The translations under genes and the position numbers were made by a program. A stretch of DNA of 64,000 nt from an uncultured Oscillospiraceae bacterium (GTDB lineage: Bacteria > Bacillota > Clostridia > Oscillospirales > Ruminococcaceae). Of the stretch, positions 51,859-63,750 are shown piece by piece; the first letter of the stretch is position 1, and each line of letters starts with the position of its first letter. The notes beneath the pieces were generated by a model, which saw only the letters and a list, made by a program, of their open reading frames with translations, did not search any database and had not been told where the DNA came from. The stretch lies in assembly GCA_934444765.1 (NCBI GenBank), contig CAKSDC010000003.1, positions 58,811-122,810 of the forward strand, written 5' to 3'.

Positions 51859-54837
51859 TTAGTCTGCAATGCCTAATAGTATCTTCTTTAGACCGAGTAG
51901 GTCAGCAGTAGATACCTTGTTATCGTCGTTTAGGTCAGCGTTGATATATCCTTGACCTTCTACAGTAGAGATACCTAATAGATGTTTTTTAAGTAGTAGT
52001 AAATCGGCAGTAGAAACTTTTCCGTCCACGTTTACGTCACCAGCAAGTTTATCGCCAGTAGTACCAGTAGTAGTAGTATCGGTAACTATATTGTCTATAG
52101 TAGTAGTAGTTTGGTCAGTTTCGGAAGTATCAGTAGTAGTAACGGTAGTAACTGAACCAGTAGATATAGATACCACTTCATCGTTAGAGCCGTCAAACTC
52201 TACAGTAACTTCATCATCTACAGAAATAGGGTCATAATAGCCAATAGTATCAAGATTGACGGTTACGGAAGTATCGTCTTCTAAAGTGATAGTAACGTCA
52301 TTACCTTTAACTTCAGAGACTGTACCATTTTTAGTATAGTTAGGTTTAGCGGTAGTAGTTTCGGTAGTGGTAGCGGAAGTAGTAGTGGTAGTAGTAGTAG
52401 TAGGATTATCTGGGTTATCGCTTAATAAAGAGCTATATATTATACCCACACCGACGGTACTCATATAGAAAGTTCCGTAAGTATTCATATCGCCCACTAT
52501 GAAGTTACCATTACCAGTACCACCATAGCAATGATTATCATCGTTCACTCTAAACCAAGTATTACCGCCATCGGTAGAAGCGTATATACCTTCCTTGTCA
52601 TCTTCGGTAGGTCTGCCCCACATATATAGAGTGTTAGGAGAACTTTCATCTTTAGGTGCGCCATAACCTACGGTCTTGCAGTAGAACACATTTAGACTTT
52701 CCACCTTTTGACCGTGTTCAGTTACGTGATATAGACCGTTCCAACCGCCAGCTAATATTAACTCTTCGTTGCCTAAGTAAGCTATTCTTGTAGCTGGGTC
52801 GCAGTAGTCGTAAGTACAGATATCTATAGGAGCGGAGAAAGTCTTGCCATAGTCAGAACTTACATATAGTCTATACTCTGCTGGAGTAGTATCCCATTGG
52901 TTAGCAGGTTGACAGTAACCGTACATATATACGTATTGAGGATTTTCTAAGTCTGTAAATACGTAAGGTCTGCAATCGTAGTATATACCAGTTAAGGAGA
53001 TACTGTCCCAAGTTTTGCCGAAGTCGTCGGAATATGTAGCACCACCCTTAACAGAACATATTATTCTGTAGGTATCGTCATCAAGTTGAGTAATAGTAGC
53101 CTTTCCGCCTCTTGCACCGGTGTTTTCCATTTCAGTCCAAGTATCGCCACCGTCGGTAGAGTAGTAACCTGCACCGTTATCACCTTCTGGAAGTCTAACC
53201 ATAACGTCAGGGTTAGAAGGGCAGTAAGCTATAGCACTTGTAGAACCTATATTAGGAGAATACTGTTTACTTTCAGTAGGAGAATAGTGTATAAATCCGT
53301 CGTAGTCGCCTATAGCGGAGTACACATTGCCACCCTTAACGCTTACCATATCTAAAGCTACTACTTCTTCTACACCGTCAGCATGGAAGTAGTACTGTGG
53401 ACACTCTGCCCAAATATCGTCACAAGCGAATATACCGTTACCAGAAGTAACCCATACTTTGCTTGAATTTTTAGGGTCCATGACCATACAACCAGTCCAG
53501 TGAATAGCCTTATTTTCTACCCAAGAAGTTCCGCCAGTCTGTAGATATTCAGCTTCTAAAGGACCTTCCCAGTACTTTCTTTCACCAGGGGCTAACTTGT
53601 CCCAAGTTTTACCACCGTCTAAAGAACGGTATGTAATATCACCATAGCATACCTTTTCGTTTTCCCAGTCGTCCTCATGCCATAGTTGACCAGACCATAA
53701 ACCACAAGTAGTAGCTACTAACTTGTTAGGGTCGGTAGGGTCGCTATATACTGCACCGAAAGAGTTTCCTAAAGTAGTAGAAGTAGTACCGTCATTATAT
53801 GGAGAAGCATATACGTTGTTTTCGACCTTAGTTAAAGGAGTAATATTATCTACTGAACCGTCTGCTATATTATAACGATAGCAACCACCACTACCACTAA
53901 AAGCTAAAGCTCCAGCATAAGTGATTAACACGTTACCATTAGCATCAAGATTAAATCTTGAAGGTAGAGTATCAGTAGGTAGGTCTTCGCTGAGTGCTGT
54001 AAAAGTAGCACCGTCATCTTCAGATACGTATACGTTAGTCTTACCAGTAATCGAAACGCCTACTATAATCTTACCGTCTGTAATAGTTATAGAAGATACG
54101 CCGTTAGTTCTGTTGTACTCTGTACCGTCTGCGTCTACTATATTAACTACATGGTCAGTCCAAGTAGGCCACTTAGTAGTACCACTGAATAGTTCCAACT
54201 TTTGAAAACCTTCTACATAGTCCCAAGTTAGACCGCCGTCGGTAGACTTAATCAAACCGTTAGTTCTACCACCGCAGTATAGAACGTTAGAGTCTTCTGG
54301 GTCTACTACTAATCTTTCACCAAAGTGACGACCGTCACCATTACCCATTACTTGAATTAAGTCTGTAAGGTCAACTTCTGTGAAAGTTTTACCACCGTCA
54401 GTAGTTTTAAATAAAGAAGTTCTTGCATCACTAAAGTAAGCACAACCGCATAGGAAGTATACAGTATCGTCATCTTTAGGGTCTATAGTTATAGCTTCAA
54501 CGCTAAGCATACCTCTGTCAGTATCGGTTACAAATCCGAATAGTTGGTCCCACTGTTCAGTTTCGTAGTTGTACTTGTAAGCACCGCCAACGTCTGTACG
54601 AGCGTACATAACGTCTTTACCAGTAACTATACCCGAAACGAAACCACCACCAGTGATTTTAACGCCACCCCATTCTCTAAGACCTTCTTCAGTCTGAACG
54701 GTTTCAGTTAAAGCGTTTACAGTGCTACTATTTACTATAGCACTGCTATTGTTGTTAGAATTGGTAACTATAAAACTTCCGCAAGCTATCAATATAGATA
54801 GTGCTACTGCAGAAGCCTTAGTCATCTTGTTAGTCAT
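51859..54837 (-). CDS. Secreted GH74 xyloglucanase with dockerin
   Basis: A 992-residue cellulosomal enzyme. ATG 54837 follows AAAGGTGG; the longer frame starts before the site. The signal peptide (SAVALSILIACGSFIV) is followed by a GH74 double beta-propeller (about 45-760) with many Asp-box-like repeats (STDGGLTWD, STDGGDTWTEM, SSDYGKTFSA, STDGGNTWFRV). GH74 cleaves xyloglucan; the Asp of ARTDVGGAYKYN (about 77) is one of the two catalytic residues. Two Thr-rich linkers flank a small beta module (YTKNGTVSEVKGNDVTITL...). The type I dockerin ends the chain, with two loops (GDVNVDGKVSTADLLLLKK; ADLNDDNKVSTADLLGLKK). It would attach to a scaffoldin cohesin outside the cell. Confidence 0.94.
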   Translation of the reverse strand: MTNKMTKASAVALSILIACGSFIVTNSNNNSSAIVNSSTVNALTETVQTEEGLREWGGVKITGGGFVSGIVTGKDVMYARTDVGGAYKYNYETEQWDQLFGFVTDTDRGMLSVEAITIDPKDDDTVYFLCGCAYFSDARTSLFKTTDGGKTFTEVDLTDLIQVMGNGDGRHFGERLVVDPEDSNVLYCGGRTNGLIKSTDGGLTWDYVEGFQKLELFSGTTKWPTWTDHVVNIVDADGTEYNRTNGVSSITITDGKIIVGVSITGKTNVYVSEDDGATFTALSEDLPTDTLPSRFNLDANGNVLITYAGALAFSGSGGCYRYNIADGSVDNITPLTKVENNVYASPYNDGTTSTTLGNSFGAVYSDPTDPNKLVATTCGLWSGQLWHEDDWENEKVCYGDITYRSLDGGKTWDKLAPGERKYWEGPLEAEYLQTGGTSWVENKAIHWTGCMVMDPKNSSKVWVTSGNGIFACDDIWAECPQYYFHADGVEEVVALDMVSVKGGNVYSAIGDYDGFIHYSPTESKQYSPNIGSTSAIAYCPSNPDVMVRLPEGDNGAGYYSTDGGDTWTEMENTGARGGKATITQLDDDTYRIICSVKGGATYSDDFGKTWDSISLTGIYYDCRPYVFTDLENPQYVYMYGYCQPANQWDTTPAEYRLYVSSDYGKTFSAPIDICTYDYCDPATRIAYLGNEELILAGGWNGLYHVTEHGQKVESLNVFYCKTVGYGAPKDESSPNTLYMWGRPTEDDKEGIYASTDGGNTWFRVNDDNHCYGGTGNGNFIVGDMNTYGTFYMSTVGVGIIYSSLLSDNPDNPTTTTTTTTSATTTETTTAKPNYTKNGTVSEVKGNDVTITLEDDTSVTVNLDTIGYYDPISVDDEVTVEFDGSNDEVVSISTGSVTTVTTTDTSETDQTTTTIDNIVTDTTTTGTTGDKLAGDVNVDGKVSTADLLLLKKHLLGISTVEGQGYINADLNDDNKVSTADLLGLKKILLGIAD

Positions 54838-54929
54838 CAAATTTCCACCTTTCCTATGATATAATATTAACATTTTAGTGAACTTTCATAGATATTCCAG
54901 CCGTATCAATAAAAAATTTAACTAAAATA

Positions 54930-54958
54930 ATTTTAACTCATTATAGAAACTTTGTCAA
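54930..54958 (-). promoter_or_regulatory. Sigma-A promoter of the GH74 gene
   Basis: On the minus strand, TTGACA (54958-54953), a 17-base spacer and TAAAAT (54935-54930). Confidence 0.75.
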
Positions 54959-55092
54959 CCACTTTTTTACTTAGCAAACTGCCCCATGTTTCGCTAAAAG
55001 ATAGAGGCGTTCCTAATAAACATAAACGGTACAATATTAGAATATACTTAGTATTAATAACCTTAAATAGTATAGCAAGGTGGTGCTAACCT

Positions 55093-55359
55093 ATGACCGA
55101 AAACTTTCACAACGTAATTATAGAAGGACGTTCTAAAGTAAACATTTCAGGAGTTACCGACGTTGACTGCTTTGATGAAAACAAAATACTAATATATACC
55201 GTAATGGGTGAACTTACTATTAAGGGTAAACATCTTCAAGTAGATGACTTTAGCGTAGATACTGGCGAAATGTCACTAAAAGGTGACGTTTGGTCTTTAA
55301 CGTATGGTGACAAAGATAAACGTACTACTTTAAGTTGGTTCGCTAAACTATTTAGATAG
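55093..55359 (+). CDS. yabP: Sporulation protein YabP
   Basis: YabP (88 residues) is needed for sporulation in B. subtilis and is made in the mother cell. The pattern HNVIIEGRSKVNISGVTDVDCFDENKI (about 6-32) followed by GELTIKGKHLQVDDFSVDTGEMSLKG (about 39-64) is the YabP signature. It starts the group yabP-yabQ-divIC-yabR, the order seen in B. subtilis. I see no clear sigma-A promoter upstream; GGTACAAT near 55027-55034 could be part of a sporulation promoter, but this is weak. Confidence 0.93.
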   Translation: MTENFHNVIIEGRSKVNISGVTDVDCFDENKILIYTVMGELTIKGKHLQVDDFSVDTGEMSLKGDVWSLTYGDKDKRTTLSWFAKLFR

Positions 55360-55384
55360 TCATTACTAAGTACGGGGGGCTACT

Positions 55385-55807
55385 ATGGAGTTAGAAACTT
55401 TTTTTACTGCTAAAACACAGTTAGAAGTATTTTTAATATCGTGTGGTGTAGGCTTAGTATTAGGATTAATATACGATATCTTTAGAGTGTTTAGAATAGT
55501 AGTACCACATACTAACCTTTTAGTAGCTATAGAAGACGTTATACTAATTACACTGTACTCTGTATTTACTATGTGCTTTGCGTTCAGTCTTATGCGTGGT
55601 CAAATTAGAGTGTTTTTTTTGGTAGGCAACGCATTAGGGTTTACGGTTTGGCTACTAACTATAGGCAGTATAGTGGTAAAGACTGCTAACAGAATAAAGT
55701 CGTACATTGTGGCAGTATTTAACATATTAAAACTCCCATTCAAACAGGTTAAGATACTAATACTAAGGTTGAAAAAAAAGTTAAAAAAATCTGCTAAAAA
55801 TACTTGA
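55385..55807 (+). CDS. yabQ: Sporulation membrane protein YabQ
   Basis: YabQ (140 residues) is a forespore outer-membrane protein needed for cortex formation in Bacillus. Three or four helices are predicted, with the family motif GLVLGLIYDIFRVFRIV (about 21-37) and the polar ED in VAIEDVILITLYSVF. The C-terminal 30 residues are strongly basic (LKKKLKKSAKN). It is 25 bases after yabP. Confidence 0.92.
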   Translation: MELETFFTAKTQLEVFLISCGVGLVLGLIYDIFRVFRIVVPHTNLLVAIEDVILITLYSVFTMCFAFSLMRGQIRVFFLVGNALGFTVWLLTIGSIVVKTANRIKSYIVAVFNILKLPFKQVKILILRLKKKLKKSAKNT

Positions 55808-55901
55808 TTGATAACTATTAGTTGTTGTATAATAGGTTATATGGCAAAAAGTATTTTTGGCTCTTAGTTTAAACTATACATATATTGAAAGGGTGTTCTG
55901 T

Positions 55902-56207
55902 ATGAGTACAAGAAGTTTCTTAAAAAAGTATGGTAAAAGAGTAAATTCGGCAGCTCAAATATTAGTAGTAATATGCTGTATAATATTTTTAATAAATATA
56001 GTATCTACCGAGGCTACTATTGCTGAAAAACAACAAGAATTGAATAACCTAAAAAGTCAAGAAGAGACGCTAACCGAGGCTAATGGCGAATATGAACGTA
56101 TCTTAAATGAAGACGATATGAACCAATATATGCTGTCGCTTGCAGTAGGTAATATGGGCTACTCTTATCCTGACGAAATTAGGTTTTATGATACTTCAAG
56201 AAATTAA
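55902..56207 (+). CDS. divIC: Septum formation initiator DivIC/FtsB
   Basis: A 101-residue bitopic division protein. ATG 55902 follows AAAGGG; the longer frame upstream lacks a site. A short basic cytoplasmic N-terminus precedes one membrane helix (AAQILVVICCIIFLINIVS, about 17-35) and a coiled coil (TIAEKQQELNNLKSQEETLTEANGEYERIL, about 40-69). It would join DivIB/FtsQ and FtsL in the divisome. Its place between yabQ and yabR is conserved. Confidence 0.9.
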   Translation: MSTRSFLKKYGKRVNSAAQILVVICCIIFLINIVSTEATIAEKQQELNNLKSQEETLTEANGEYERILNEDDMNQYMLSLAVGNMGYSYPDEIRFYDTSRN

Positions 56208-56227
56208 TGGTTTGAAAGGAATATTAT

Positions 56228-56785
56228 ATGCAACTTGAATTAGGAAAAATCTATGAGGGTAAAGTAACTGGCATTAAAGAGTATGGTGCTTTTGTTGAAA
56301 TTTTAGATGAGGATAAAAACCCTACTGGTGTTACTGGTATGGTACATATTTCACAAATTTCCAACGAATACGTTTCTAATGCTAACGACGTTCTTTCGGA
56401 AGGTCAAATAGTAAACGTTAAGTACATAGGTACTAACGAACAGTCCAAAATTAAACTATCTATTAAAGAGACCCTTCCACAAGAACCTAAAAGAAACAAC
56501 TACCAAAGACACAATAACGGTAACTACAACAGTACGAATGGTTATCAAAAGCGTAACGGTGGTAGCAATAACTCTTATAGACGTAACGGATATGCTAAAA
56601 ACAACAGTAACAACAATAGTTCAAGCTATAGTGGTGGTGCGTTTAGCGATAATCTATTCAACAATAAAAAGTCCGAAAACGACAGTTTTGAAGATATGCT
56701 AAGTAAGTTTAAACAGAGCAGTGACGAAAATCTTAACGACCTAAAAAAGATTACCGATAGACGTAATCGCACAAGAAGAAAATAA
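56228..56785 (+). CDS. yabR: S1 RNA-binding domain protein (YabR-like)
   Basis: A 185-residue protein with one S1 domain (about 3-77; LGKIYEGKVTGIKEYGAFVEIL, GMVHISQIS, VKYIGTNEQSKIKLSIK). It is followed by a low-complexity Asn/Gly/Arg/Tyr-rich tail (about 85-130) and a charged C-terminus. It is longer than B. subtilis YabR (128 residues) because of the tail, which probably binds RNA non-specifically. GAAAGGAA precedes ATG 56228. It closes the yabP group. Confidence 0.88.
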   Translation: MQLELGKIYEGKVTGIKEYGAFVEILDEDKNPTGVTGMVHISQISNEYVSNANDVLSEGQIVNVKYIGTNEQSKIKLSIKETLPQEPKRNNYQRHNNGNYNSTNGYQKRNGGSNNSYRRNGYAKNNSNNNSSSYSGGAFSDNLFNNKKSENDSFEDMLSKFKQSSDENLNDLKKITDRRNRTRRK

Positions 56786-56815
56786 TACCTTAAGCATACA
56801 ATATATACAACAAAC

Positions 56816-56850
56816 ATAAGGAACGTTTATAAAAACGTTCCTTATACTTT
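56816..56850. terminator. Bidirectional terminator between yabR and gyrA
   Basis: An inverted repeat ATAAGGAACGTTT...AAACGTTCCTTAT with a short loop, followed by ACTTTATT on the plus strand, between convergent genes. Confidence 0.8.
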
Positions 56851-56858
56851 ATTATGGA

Positions 56859-59417
56859 CTATTCTTCAGTTTCGGTTGAGTTCTCTAACTCTGTAGTAGT
56901 ATCTATAACAGTTTCGGAAGTATCGTCTACTTCTTCTACAGGTTGAGTACGAGTAAATGCTACTACCTTATCGTTTTCCGATAGACGCATCACCTTAACG
57001 CCTTGAGCAACTCTGCTTGCTACGTTTACACTATTAGCAGTGAACCTAATAATTATTCCGTCGTTAGAGATTAATATAATATCGTCTGTAGCGTCTACTA
57101 CCTTTATTCCGCATACGTAACCTGACTTTTCGGATACGTGATAGTTTTTAATACCGTAACCGCCACGATTTTGAAGTCTGTAGTGGTTTAGTTCACACCT
57201 ACGACCAAGACCGTTTTCAGTGATAGTTAATACGGTAGCACCGTCCCTTGCACGAGCCATAGATACCACTTCATCTTCTGGACGAAGTCTAATACCTCTA
57301 ACACCCATAGACTTTCTACCACTGTTACGGATATCGCTTTCTAATACATGGATAGCGTAACCCAACTTAGTAGCGAGTAGTAAAGAGTTGCTACCGTTAG
57401 TTAGACGAGCGCCGATAACTTCGTCATCGCCTTCTAATACCACGCCTATTAGACTATTCTTTCTTATATTCTTGTATTCGCTTAGCTTAGTGCGTTTAAG
57501 TTTTCCGTACTTAGTAGCTATTACTATATACTGGTCTTCTTGGAAGTCAGGAACTTTAAGCATAGCGGAAACTCTTTCATTTTCTTGTAGAGGCAGTAAG
57601 TTGATATAGTTTACTCCCTTAGAGTTTTTAGAACCCTCAGGAATTTCGTAACCTTTCAGTTTGTACATACGACCCATATTGGTTATGAATAGAACGTTGT
57701 CATGTGTAGAGGCTACGAAGAGTTCGCTAATGTAGTCTTCTTCACGTTGTTTCATACCAGATACGCCTCTACCACCACGGCGTTGAGTCTTATATATATC
57801 TATAGGGGTACGCTTGATGTATCCGATATTAGTACGAGTGATTACACATTCTTCTACAGGAATTAAGTCTTCAACGTCCACTTCACCGGTTATAGCCTCT
57901 ATAGAGGTACGTCGTTCGTCGTTGAACTTTCTTCTAATTTCAGCCAATTCTTCACTGATTATAGTACATACTCTACTATCGTTAGCGAGGATGTCTTTGT
58001 AGTCAGCAATCTTTTTGTATAGTTCGACTAATTCATTTATAATCTTGTTACGTTCAAGACCAGTAAGTTGACCCAACTTCATTTGAACTATAGCGTCTGC
58101 CTGAGTTTCGGAAAGTCCTATAGAGTGTTCGCACACTATGTCTGCCCTATCTATTAAAGAAGCCATGTCTACGTCTTTAAAGCGTTCCATAAGATTATTT
58201 TTACCGTCGGATATACTCTTAGAGTTTCTAAGTATCGAGATAACCTCATCGATATAATCAGTAGCGAGCATAAAGCCTTGTAGTATGTGGGAACGTTCTT
58301 CTGCCTTTTTAAGGTCAAAAGCGGTTCTTCTGCGGATAACTTCTTTTTGGAACTTAAGATACTGTTCCAATACTTCCTTTAGATTTAAGACTTTAGGTTC
58401 GTTGTTTACTAAAGCGAGCATAATAACGCTAATATTATCTTGTAGTTGAGTATAGTTAAATAGTTTGTTTAATACTATCTGTGGAGAAGCGTCTCTTTTT
58501 AGAGCTACCACTATACGCATACCGCTCCTATCGGATTCATCTCTAACGTATTGAATACCTTCTATACGTTTATCTTTAGATAGGTCAGCTATATGTTCCA
58601 CTAAACGAGCCTTATTCACCATATAAGGAATTTCGGTAGCTACTATGCAGTTTCTACCCTTAATTTCTTCAAAGTGTGTTTTAGCACGAAGTGTAATCTT
58701 ACCCCTACCCGTATAGTAAGCGGAACGGATACCACTTCTACCCATAACCATAGCACCTGTAGGAAAATCAGGACCTTTAATAACGGTCATAAGGTCATCT
58801 ATAGAACATTCTGGACTACTAATTAGCATATTAATGCCGTCTATAACTTCACCTAAGTTATGAGGAGGTATATTAGTAGCCATACCTACGGCTATACCAG
58901 TAGAACCATTCACTAATAGGTTAGGAAAACGAGAAGGTAATACTTCAGGTTCTTTAAGTCTGTCGTCGTAGTTAGATACATAGTCTATAGTGTTTTTGTT
59001 GATATCGGTAAGCATTTCGACTGCTATTTTAGACATCTTAGCTTCGGTGTAACGGTAAGCTGCTGGAGGGTCACCATCTACAGAACCGAAGTTACCATGA
59101 CCATCTACTAAAGGGTATCTTAACGAGAACTTTTGAGCTAAACGCACTAAAGCATCGTATACCGAGCTATCGCCATGTGGGTGATATCTACCCAATACTG
59201 CACCTACGGTATCGGCACACTTACGATAAGGTTTTTCTGGAGTTAAACCGTTTTCGTGTAGAGTATATAGTATTCTTCTATGGACAGGTTTCAAACCGTC
59301 TCTAACGTCTGGTAACGCTCTTGAAACTATTACAGACATAGAGTATTCCAAAAAGGCAGACTTCATTTCCTTTTCAATGTCCATAGAGATAATATTTTCT
59401 TTGTCTTTATCGTACAA
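56859..59417 (-). CDS. gyrA: DNA gyrase subunit A
   Basis: GyrA (852 residues) is the breakage-reunion subunit that introduces negative supercoils. The start is TTG 59417, about 10 bases after AAAGGTG; the next Met (residue 12) has no site. The active-site Tyr is 123 in AAYRYTEAK. The quinolone region [10 protein letters not shown] keeps Ser 84 and Asp 88, the susceptible-type residues. The GyrA box QRRGGRG (about 548) distinguishes it from ParC. The C-terminal beta-pinwheel ends in an acidic Thr/Glu-rich tail of about 30 residues. Confidence 0.97.
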   Translation of the reverse strand: MYDKDKENIISMDIEKEMKSAFLEYSMSVIVSRALPDVRDGLKPVHRRILYTLHENGLTPEKPYRKCADTVGAVLGRYHPHGDSSVYDALVRLAQKFSLRYPLVDGHGNFGSVDGDPPAAYRYTEAKMSKIAVEMLTDINKNTIDYVSNYDDRLKEPEVLPSRFPNLLVNGSTGIAVGMATNIPPHNLGEVIDGINMLISSPECSIDDLMTVIKGPDFPTGAMVMGRSGIRSAYYTGRGKITLRAKTHFEEIKGRNCIVATEIPYMVNKARLVEHIADLSKDKRIEGIQYVRDESDRSGMRIVVALKRDASPQIVLNKLFNYTQLQDNISVIMLALVNNEPKVLNLKEVLEQYLKFQKEVIRRRTAFDLKKAEERSHILQGFMLATDYIDEVISILRNSKSISDGKNNLMERFKDVDMASLIDRADIVCEHSIGLSETQADAIVQMKLGQLTGLERNKIINELVELYKKIADYKDILANDSRVCTIISEELAEIRRKFNDERRTSIEAITGEVDVEDLIPVEECVITRTNIGYIKRTPIDIYKTQRRGGRGVSGMKQREEDYISELFVASTHDNVLFITNMGRMYKLKGYEIPEGSKNSKGVNYINLLPLQENERVSAMLKVPDFQEDQYIVIATKYGKLKRTKLSEYKNIRKNSLIGVVLEGDDEVIGARLTNGSNSLLLATKLGYAIHVLESDIRNSGRKSMGVRGIRLRPEDEVVSMARARDGATVLTITENGLGRRCELNHYRLQNRGGYGIKNYHVSEKSGYVCGIKVVDATDDIILISNDGIIIRFTANSVNVASRVAQGVKVMRLSENDKVVAFTRTQPVEEVDDTSETVIDTTTELENSTETEE

Positions 59418-59541
59418 GATTAATACACACCTTTCAAATCAATATACGGATATAGTATCCGCTATCGATAACCTATCGGCTATGCATATCTAAACAATAT
59501 GGCATACTGCCGACGTTAAACATATTTTAGTATATAAGCCA

Positions 59542-60090
59542 CTAACCGATGTAGTTACTACCCAGTTGCTTTTGAAAACATTTAATTAAGGTAGCCTCTT
59601 CTGAAGCGTCGAATACCTTTTTAGGAATAATTCTAAATTCACTCTTAGCAATACATACTAAAAAGTAATACTTTTTATTTAATACTTTAATGTTTTTAGA
59701 GGAGTAGTCTATAGTAGTCCTTTGTCCAGTAGTACTACCCTTTGGAATAACAGTAATCATAACGCCACCTTCATAGAACTGTGCAGTTTGACGTTCATCT
59801 TTAACCTTGTTGGTGATGTTTTGAACGAACTTTTTTCTAACGTTGATAGTCTTAATCCATACAAAAGCTATAGCTACTACACATATTAAGGCTAAAGCGA
59901 TAAGTCCAGCCGACTTAGTAACGCCTAATATTACAAATACTATAGCCAATACCAATAGTACTCCTGTAATAGCGTAGTTAGTAGGATAGAAGAACTTTTT
60001 TTGATAGTCTCCAAAAGCACTGTCGTACATATGTGGTGCGATGGTATACTCTTTTTGGAGAATAGTTTCAGAACTTGCAAATTTTTCCAT
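59542..60090 (-). CDS. YcxB-like membrane protein
   Basis: A 182-residue protein with an N-terminal soluble strand (SSETILQKEYTIAPHMYDSAFGDYQKKFFYP), two membrane helices (about 38-58 and 62-80) and a C-terminal PH-like domain (RQTAQFYEGGVMITVIPKGS, YSSKNIKVLNKKYYFLVC). It matches the YcxB-like pattern, whose function is unknown. AAGGAGA precedes ATG 60090. It is inserted between gyrB and gyrA, which are usually adjacent. Confidence 0.75.
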   Translation of the reverse strand: MEKFASSETILQKEYTIAPHMYDSAFGDYQKKFFYPTNYAITGVLLVLAIVFVILGVTKSAGLIALALICVVAIAFVWIKTINVRKKFVQNITNKVKDERQTAQFYEGGVMITVIPKGSTTGQRTTIDYSSKNIKVLNKKYYFLVCIAKSEFRIIPKKVFDASEEATLIKCFQKQLGSNYIG

Positions 60091-60156
60091 AGTAAAAAAT
60101 CTCCTTTGGTTTTAAGTTTACAAAATATATATAGCGTAGATACGCCAATAATACAC

Positions 60157-62085
<1,929 letters not shown>

Positions 62086-62127
62086 TTAAACCTCCAAAAT
62101 TTAGTAATAGAATACTTTCTATCACCG

Positions 62128-62388
62128 TTAAACGTTGTGTAGGTTAAAACGATTTTTTAGCGTATTAACTGCAACGTTAGTAATATATATAATATTTTCG
62201 CCCTTAGAGTTCAAACAGACGATAAAACTCTTAGGCATACTGTATGAAACGTTCACTACTTTAGCGGTGTTACTCACATGATTTAAAAAATCTCTTGTAA
62301 TACTGCCTGTAGAAGTATTTTCTATATCGAAGATACCCACAACGTCGCATGACTTTATTGAAATTTCATTTCCTATATGCACTATCAT
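62128..62388 (-). CDS. remB: Extracellular matrix regulator RemB (DUF370)
   Basis: An 86-residue DUF370 protein. MIVHIGNEISIKSCDVVGIFDIENTSTG and SFIVCLNSKGENIIYITNVAVNTLKNR are typical of RemB, which lies between recF and gyrB in Bacillus and affects biofilm matrix genes. Its exact role in this group is not known. AGAGGATT precedes ATG 62388. It starts 12 bases after recF ends. Confidence 0.9.
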   Translation of the reverse strand: MIVHIGNEISIKSCDVVGIFDIENTSTGSITRDFLNHVSNTAKVVNVSYSMPKSFIVCLNSKGENIIYITNVAVNTLKNRFNLHNV

Positions 62389-62400
62389 GATTAATCCTCT

Positions 62401-63531
62401 CTACACCGATACGTCCTTTTCGGTAACCGTTCCGTCTTGTACCACAAACACTTTAGACGAGTTAGTGTTTATAAAGCTATCTTCATTGCACACGGTAATG
62501 AACACTTGAGTATCGCCCAATATAGAGCATATATACTTTTGTCTGTCGGCATCGAGTTCACCCATAACGTCGTCTAATAAGATTATAGGCGTTTCGTTAG
62601 TTTTTTGCAAGTATATATCTGCTTGAGCGAGTTTCATAACTATAGCGGTACTCTTTTTCTGTCCTTGTGAACCGAACGTTTTAGTGGATAGTCCATTAAT
62701 TTTAAATACCACGTCATCACGGGAAGCCCCACAGACTGTATAACCTGCTTTAATATCGTCACTGGTGCGTGACTGTAAGCAAGATAGATACTTTTCTACC
62801 AACTTAGTATTAAGACCGTCTTTAAAGTCTGTAGCGTCAAACACGTTAGAAACGTAGCTAATAGTCATAGTTTCGGTATTTCCAGAAACTTTAGAGTAAA
62901 GTTCAGTAGCTTTAGAAGATAACATATTTGTGTACTTGTACCGCATATAAGATATATACGTTCCGAACTCAGCTAATTGAACGTTCCAAGCGTTAAGCGT
63001 TGAAACGTCCGCTAACCCTAAAGAAATCTTTTTCAGTAAGGCGTTACGGTGAGCTGTGATAAGTTCTAACCTTTTCAGTCTGTCCAATGCCGATGGCTTT
63101 AACTGACAGTAGCACATATCGATAAAACGCCTACGACGGTCAGGAGTGCCTTTGATAAGTTCTATGTCATCAGGTATGAACACCACGCACTTAAACTTTT
63201 CAAACAGTTCCGAAGGGTTGACCTTCACACCGTTTAGAGTATATGGTTTTTCTCTGTTCTTAGAGCGAAGTATGTTGTACTCTATAGTTTGCGAGCGTGT
63301 GTTATCGTTAAACTGCATAGATACGTTAGCTGATGAACCTACTAAGTTGATATAGTCAGTCTCTTTAGAGTTTCTAAAACTTTTGCAACCCGTCATGGAG
63401 TATATAGCCTCTATCAAGTTAGTCTTTCCTTGAGCGTTATTGCCAGTTATTATGTTTATATGCCTATCTGGTATAATTTCAACGCTATCAAGATTTCTAA
63501 AACCACTAACTGAAAGTCTTTCGATATACAT
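62401..63531 (-). CDS. recF: DNA replication and repair protein RecF
   Basis: RecF (376 residues) is an SMC-like ATPase that works with RecO and RecR in RecA loading at gaps. LSVSGFRNLDSVEI opens the protein, Walker A is ITGNNAQGKTNLIEAI (about 28-43), the signature GSQGQKKSTAIVMKLAQADIY lies near 289, and Walker B IILLDDVMGELDADR near 317. It sits in the conserved block rlbA-recF-remB-gyrB. Confidence 0.96.
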   Translation of the reverse strand: MYIERLSVSGFRNLDSVEIIPDRHINIITGNNAQGKTNLIEAIYSMTGCKSFRNSKETDYINLVGSSANVSMQFNDNTRSQTIEYNILRSKNREKPYTLNGVKVNPSELFEKFKCVVFIPDDIELIKGTPDRRRRFIDMCYCQLKPSALDRLKRLELITAHRNALLKKISLGLADVSTLNAWNVQLAEFGTYISYMRYKYTNMLSSKATELYSKVSGNTETMTISYVSNVFDATDFKDGLNTKLVEKYLSCLQSRTSDDIKAGYTVCGASRDDVVFKINGLSTKTFGSQGQKKSTAIVMKLAQADIYLQKTNETPIILLDDVMGELDADRQKYICSILGDTQVFITVCNEDSFINTNSSKVFVVQDGTVTEKDVSV

Positions 63532-63537
63532 AGCCTG

Positions 63538-63750
63538 TTACTTGATAATCAAGTTATAGTCTTCTACGGTTACGGTATCGCCCACACGAAGTTTTTTTCC
63601 TCTCATGGTACAGACTTCACCGTTGACTTTAACTAAGCCTTCTTGAATAATCTCTTTAGCCAAACCGCCAGTATCTGTCATTCCTGAAAACTTTAGCAGT
63701 TGGTCTAACTTGATAAAGTCGGTAGTTATGTTAATTTCCATATCTTTCAT
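63538..63750 (-). CDS. rlbA: S4-domain RNA-binding protein RlbA/YaaA
   Basis: A 70-residue S4 domain protein (YaaA, also RlbA) that binds RNA, probably r[52 protein letters not shown] is the S4 signature. AAGGAATGA precedes ATG 63750; a second Met (residue 4) is also possible. In Firmicutes this gene lies between dnaN and recF, and here it is 6 bases before recF, so dnaN is expected just beyond the right edge. Confidence 0.9.
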   Translation of the reverse strand: MKDMEINITTDFIKLDQLLKFSGMTDTGGLAKEIIQEGLVKVNGEVCTMRGKKLRVGDTVTVEDYNLIIK

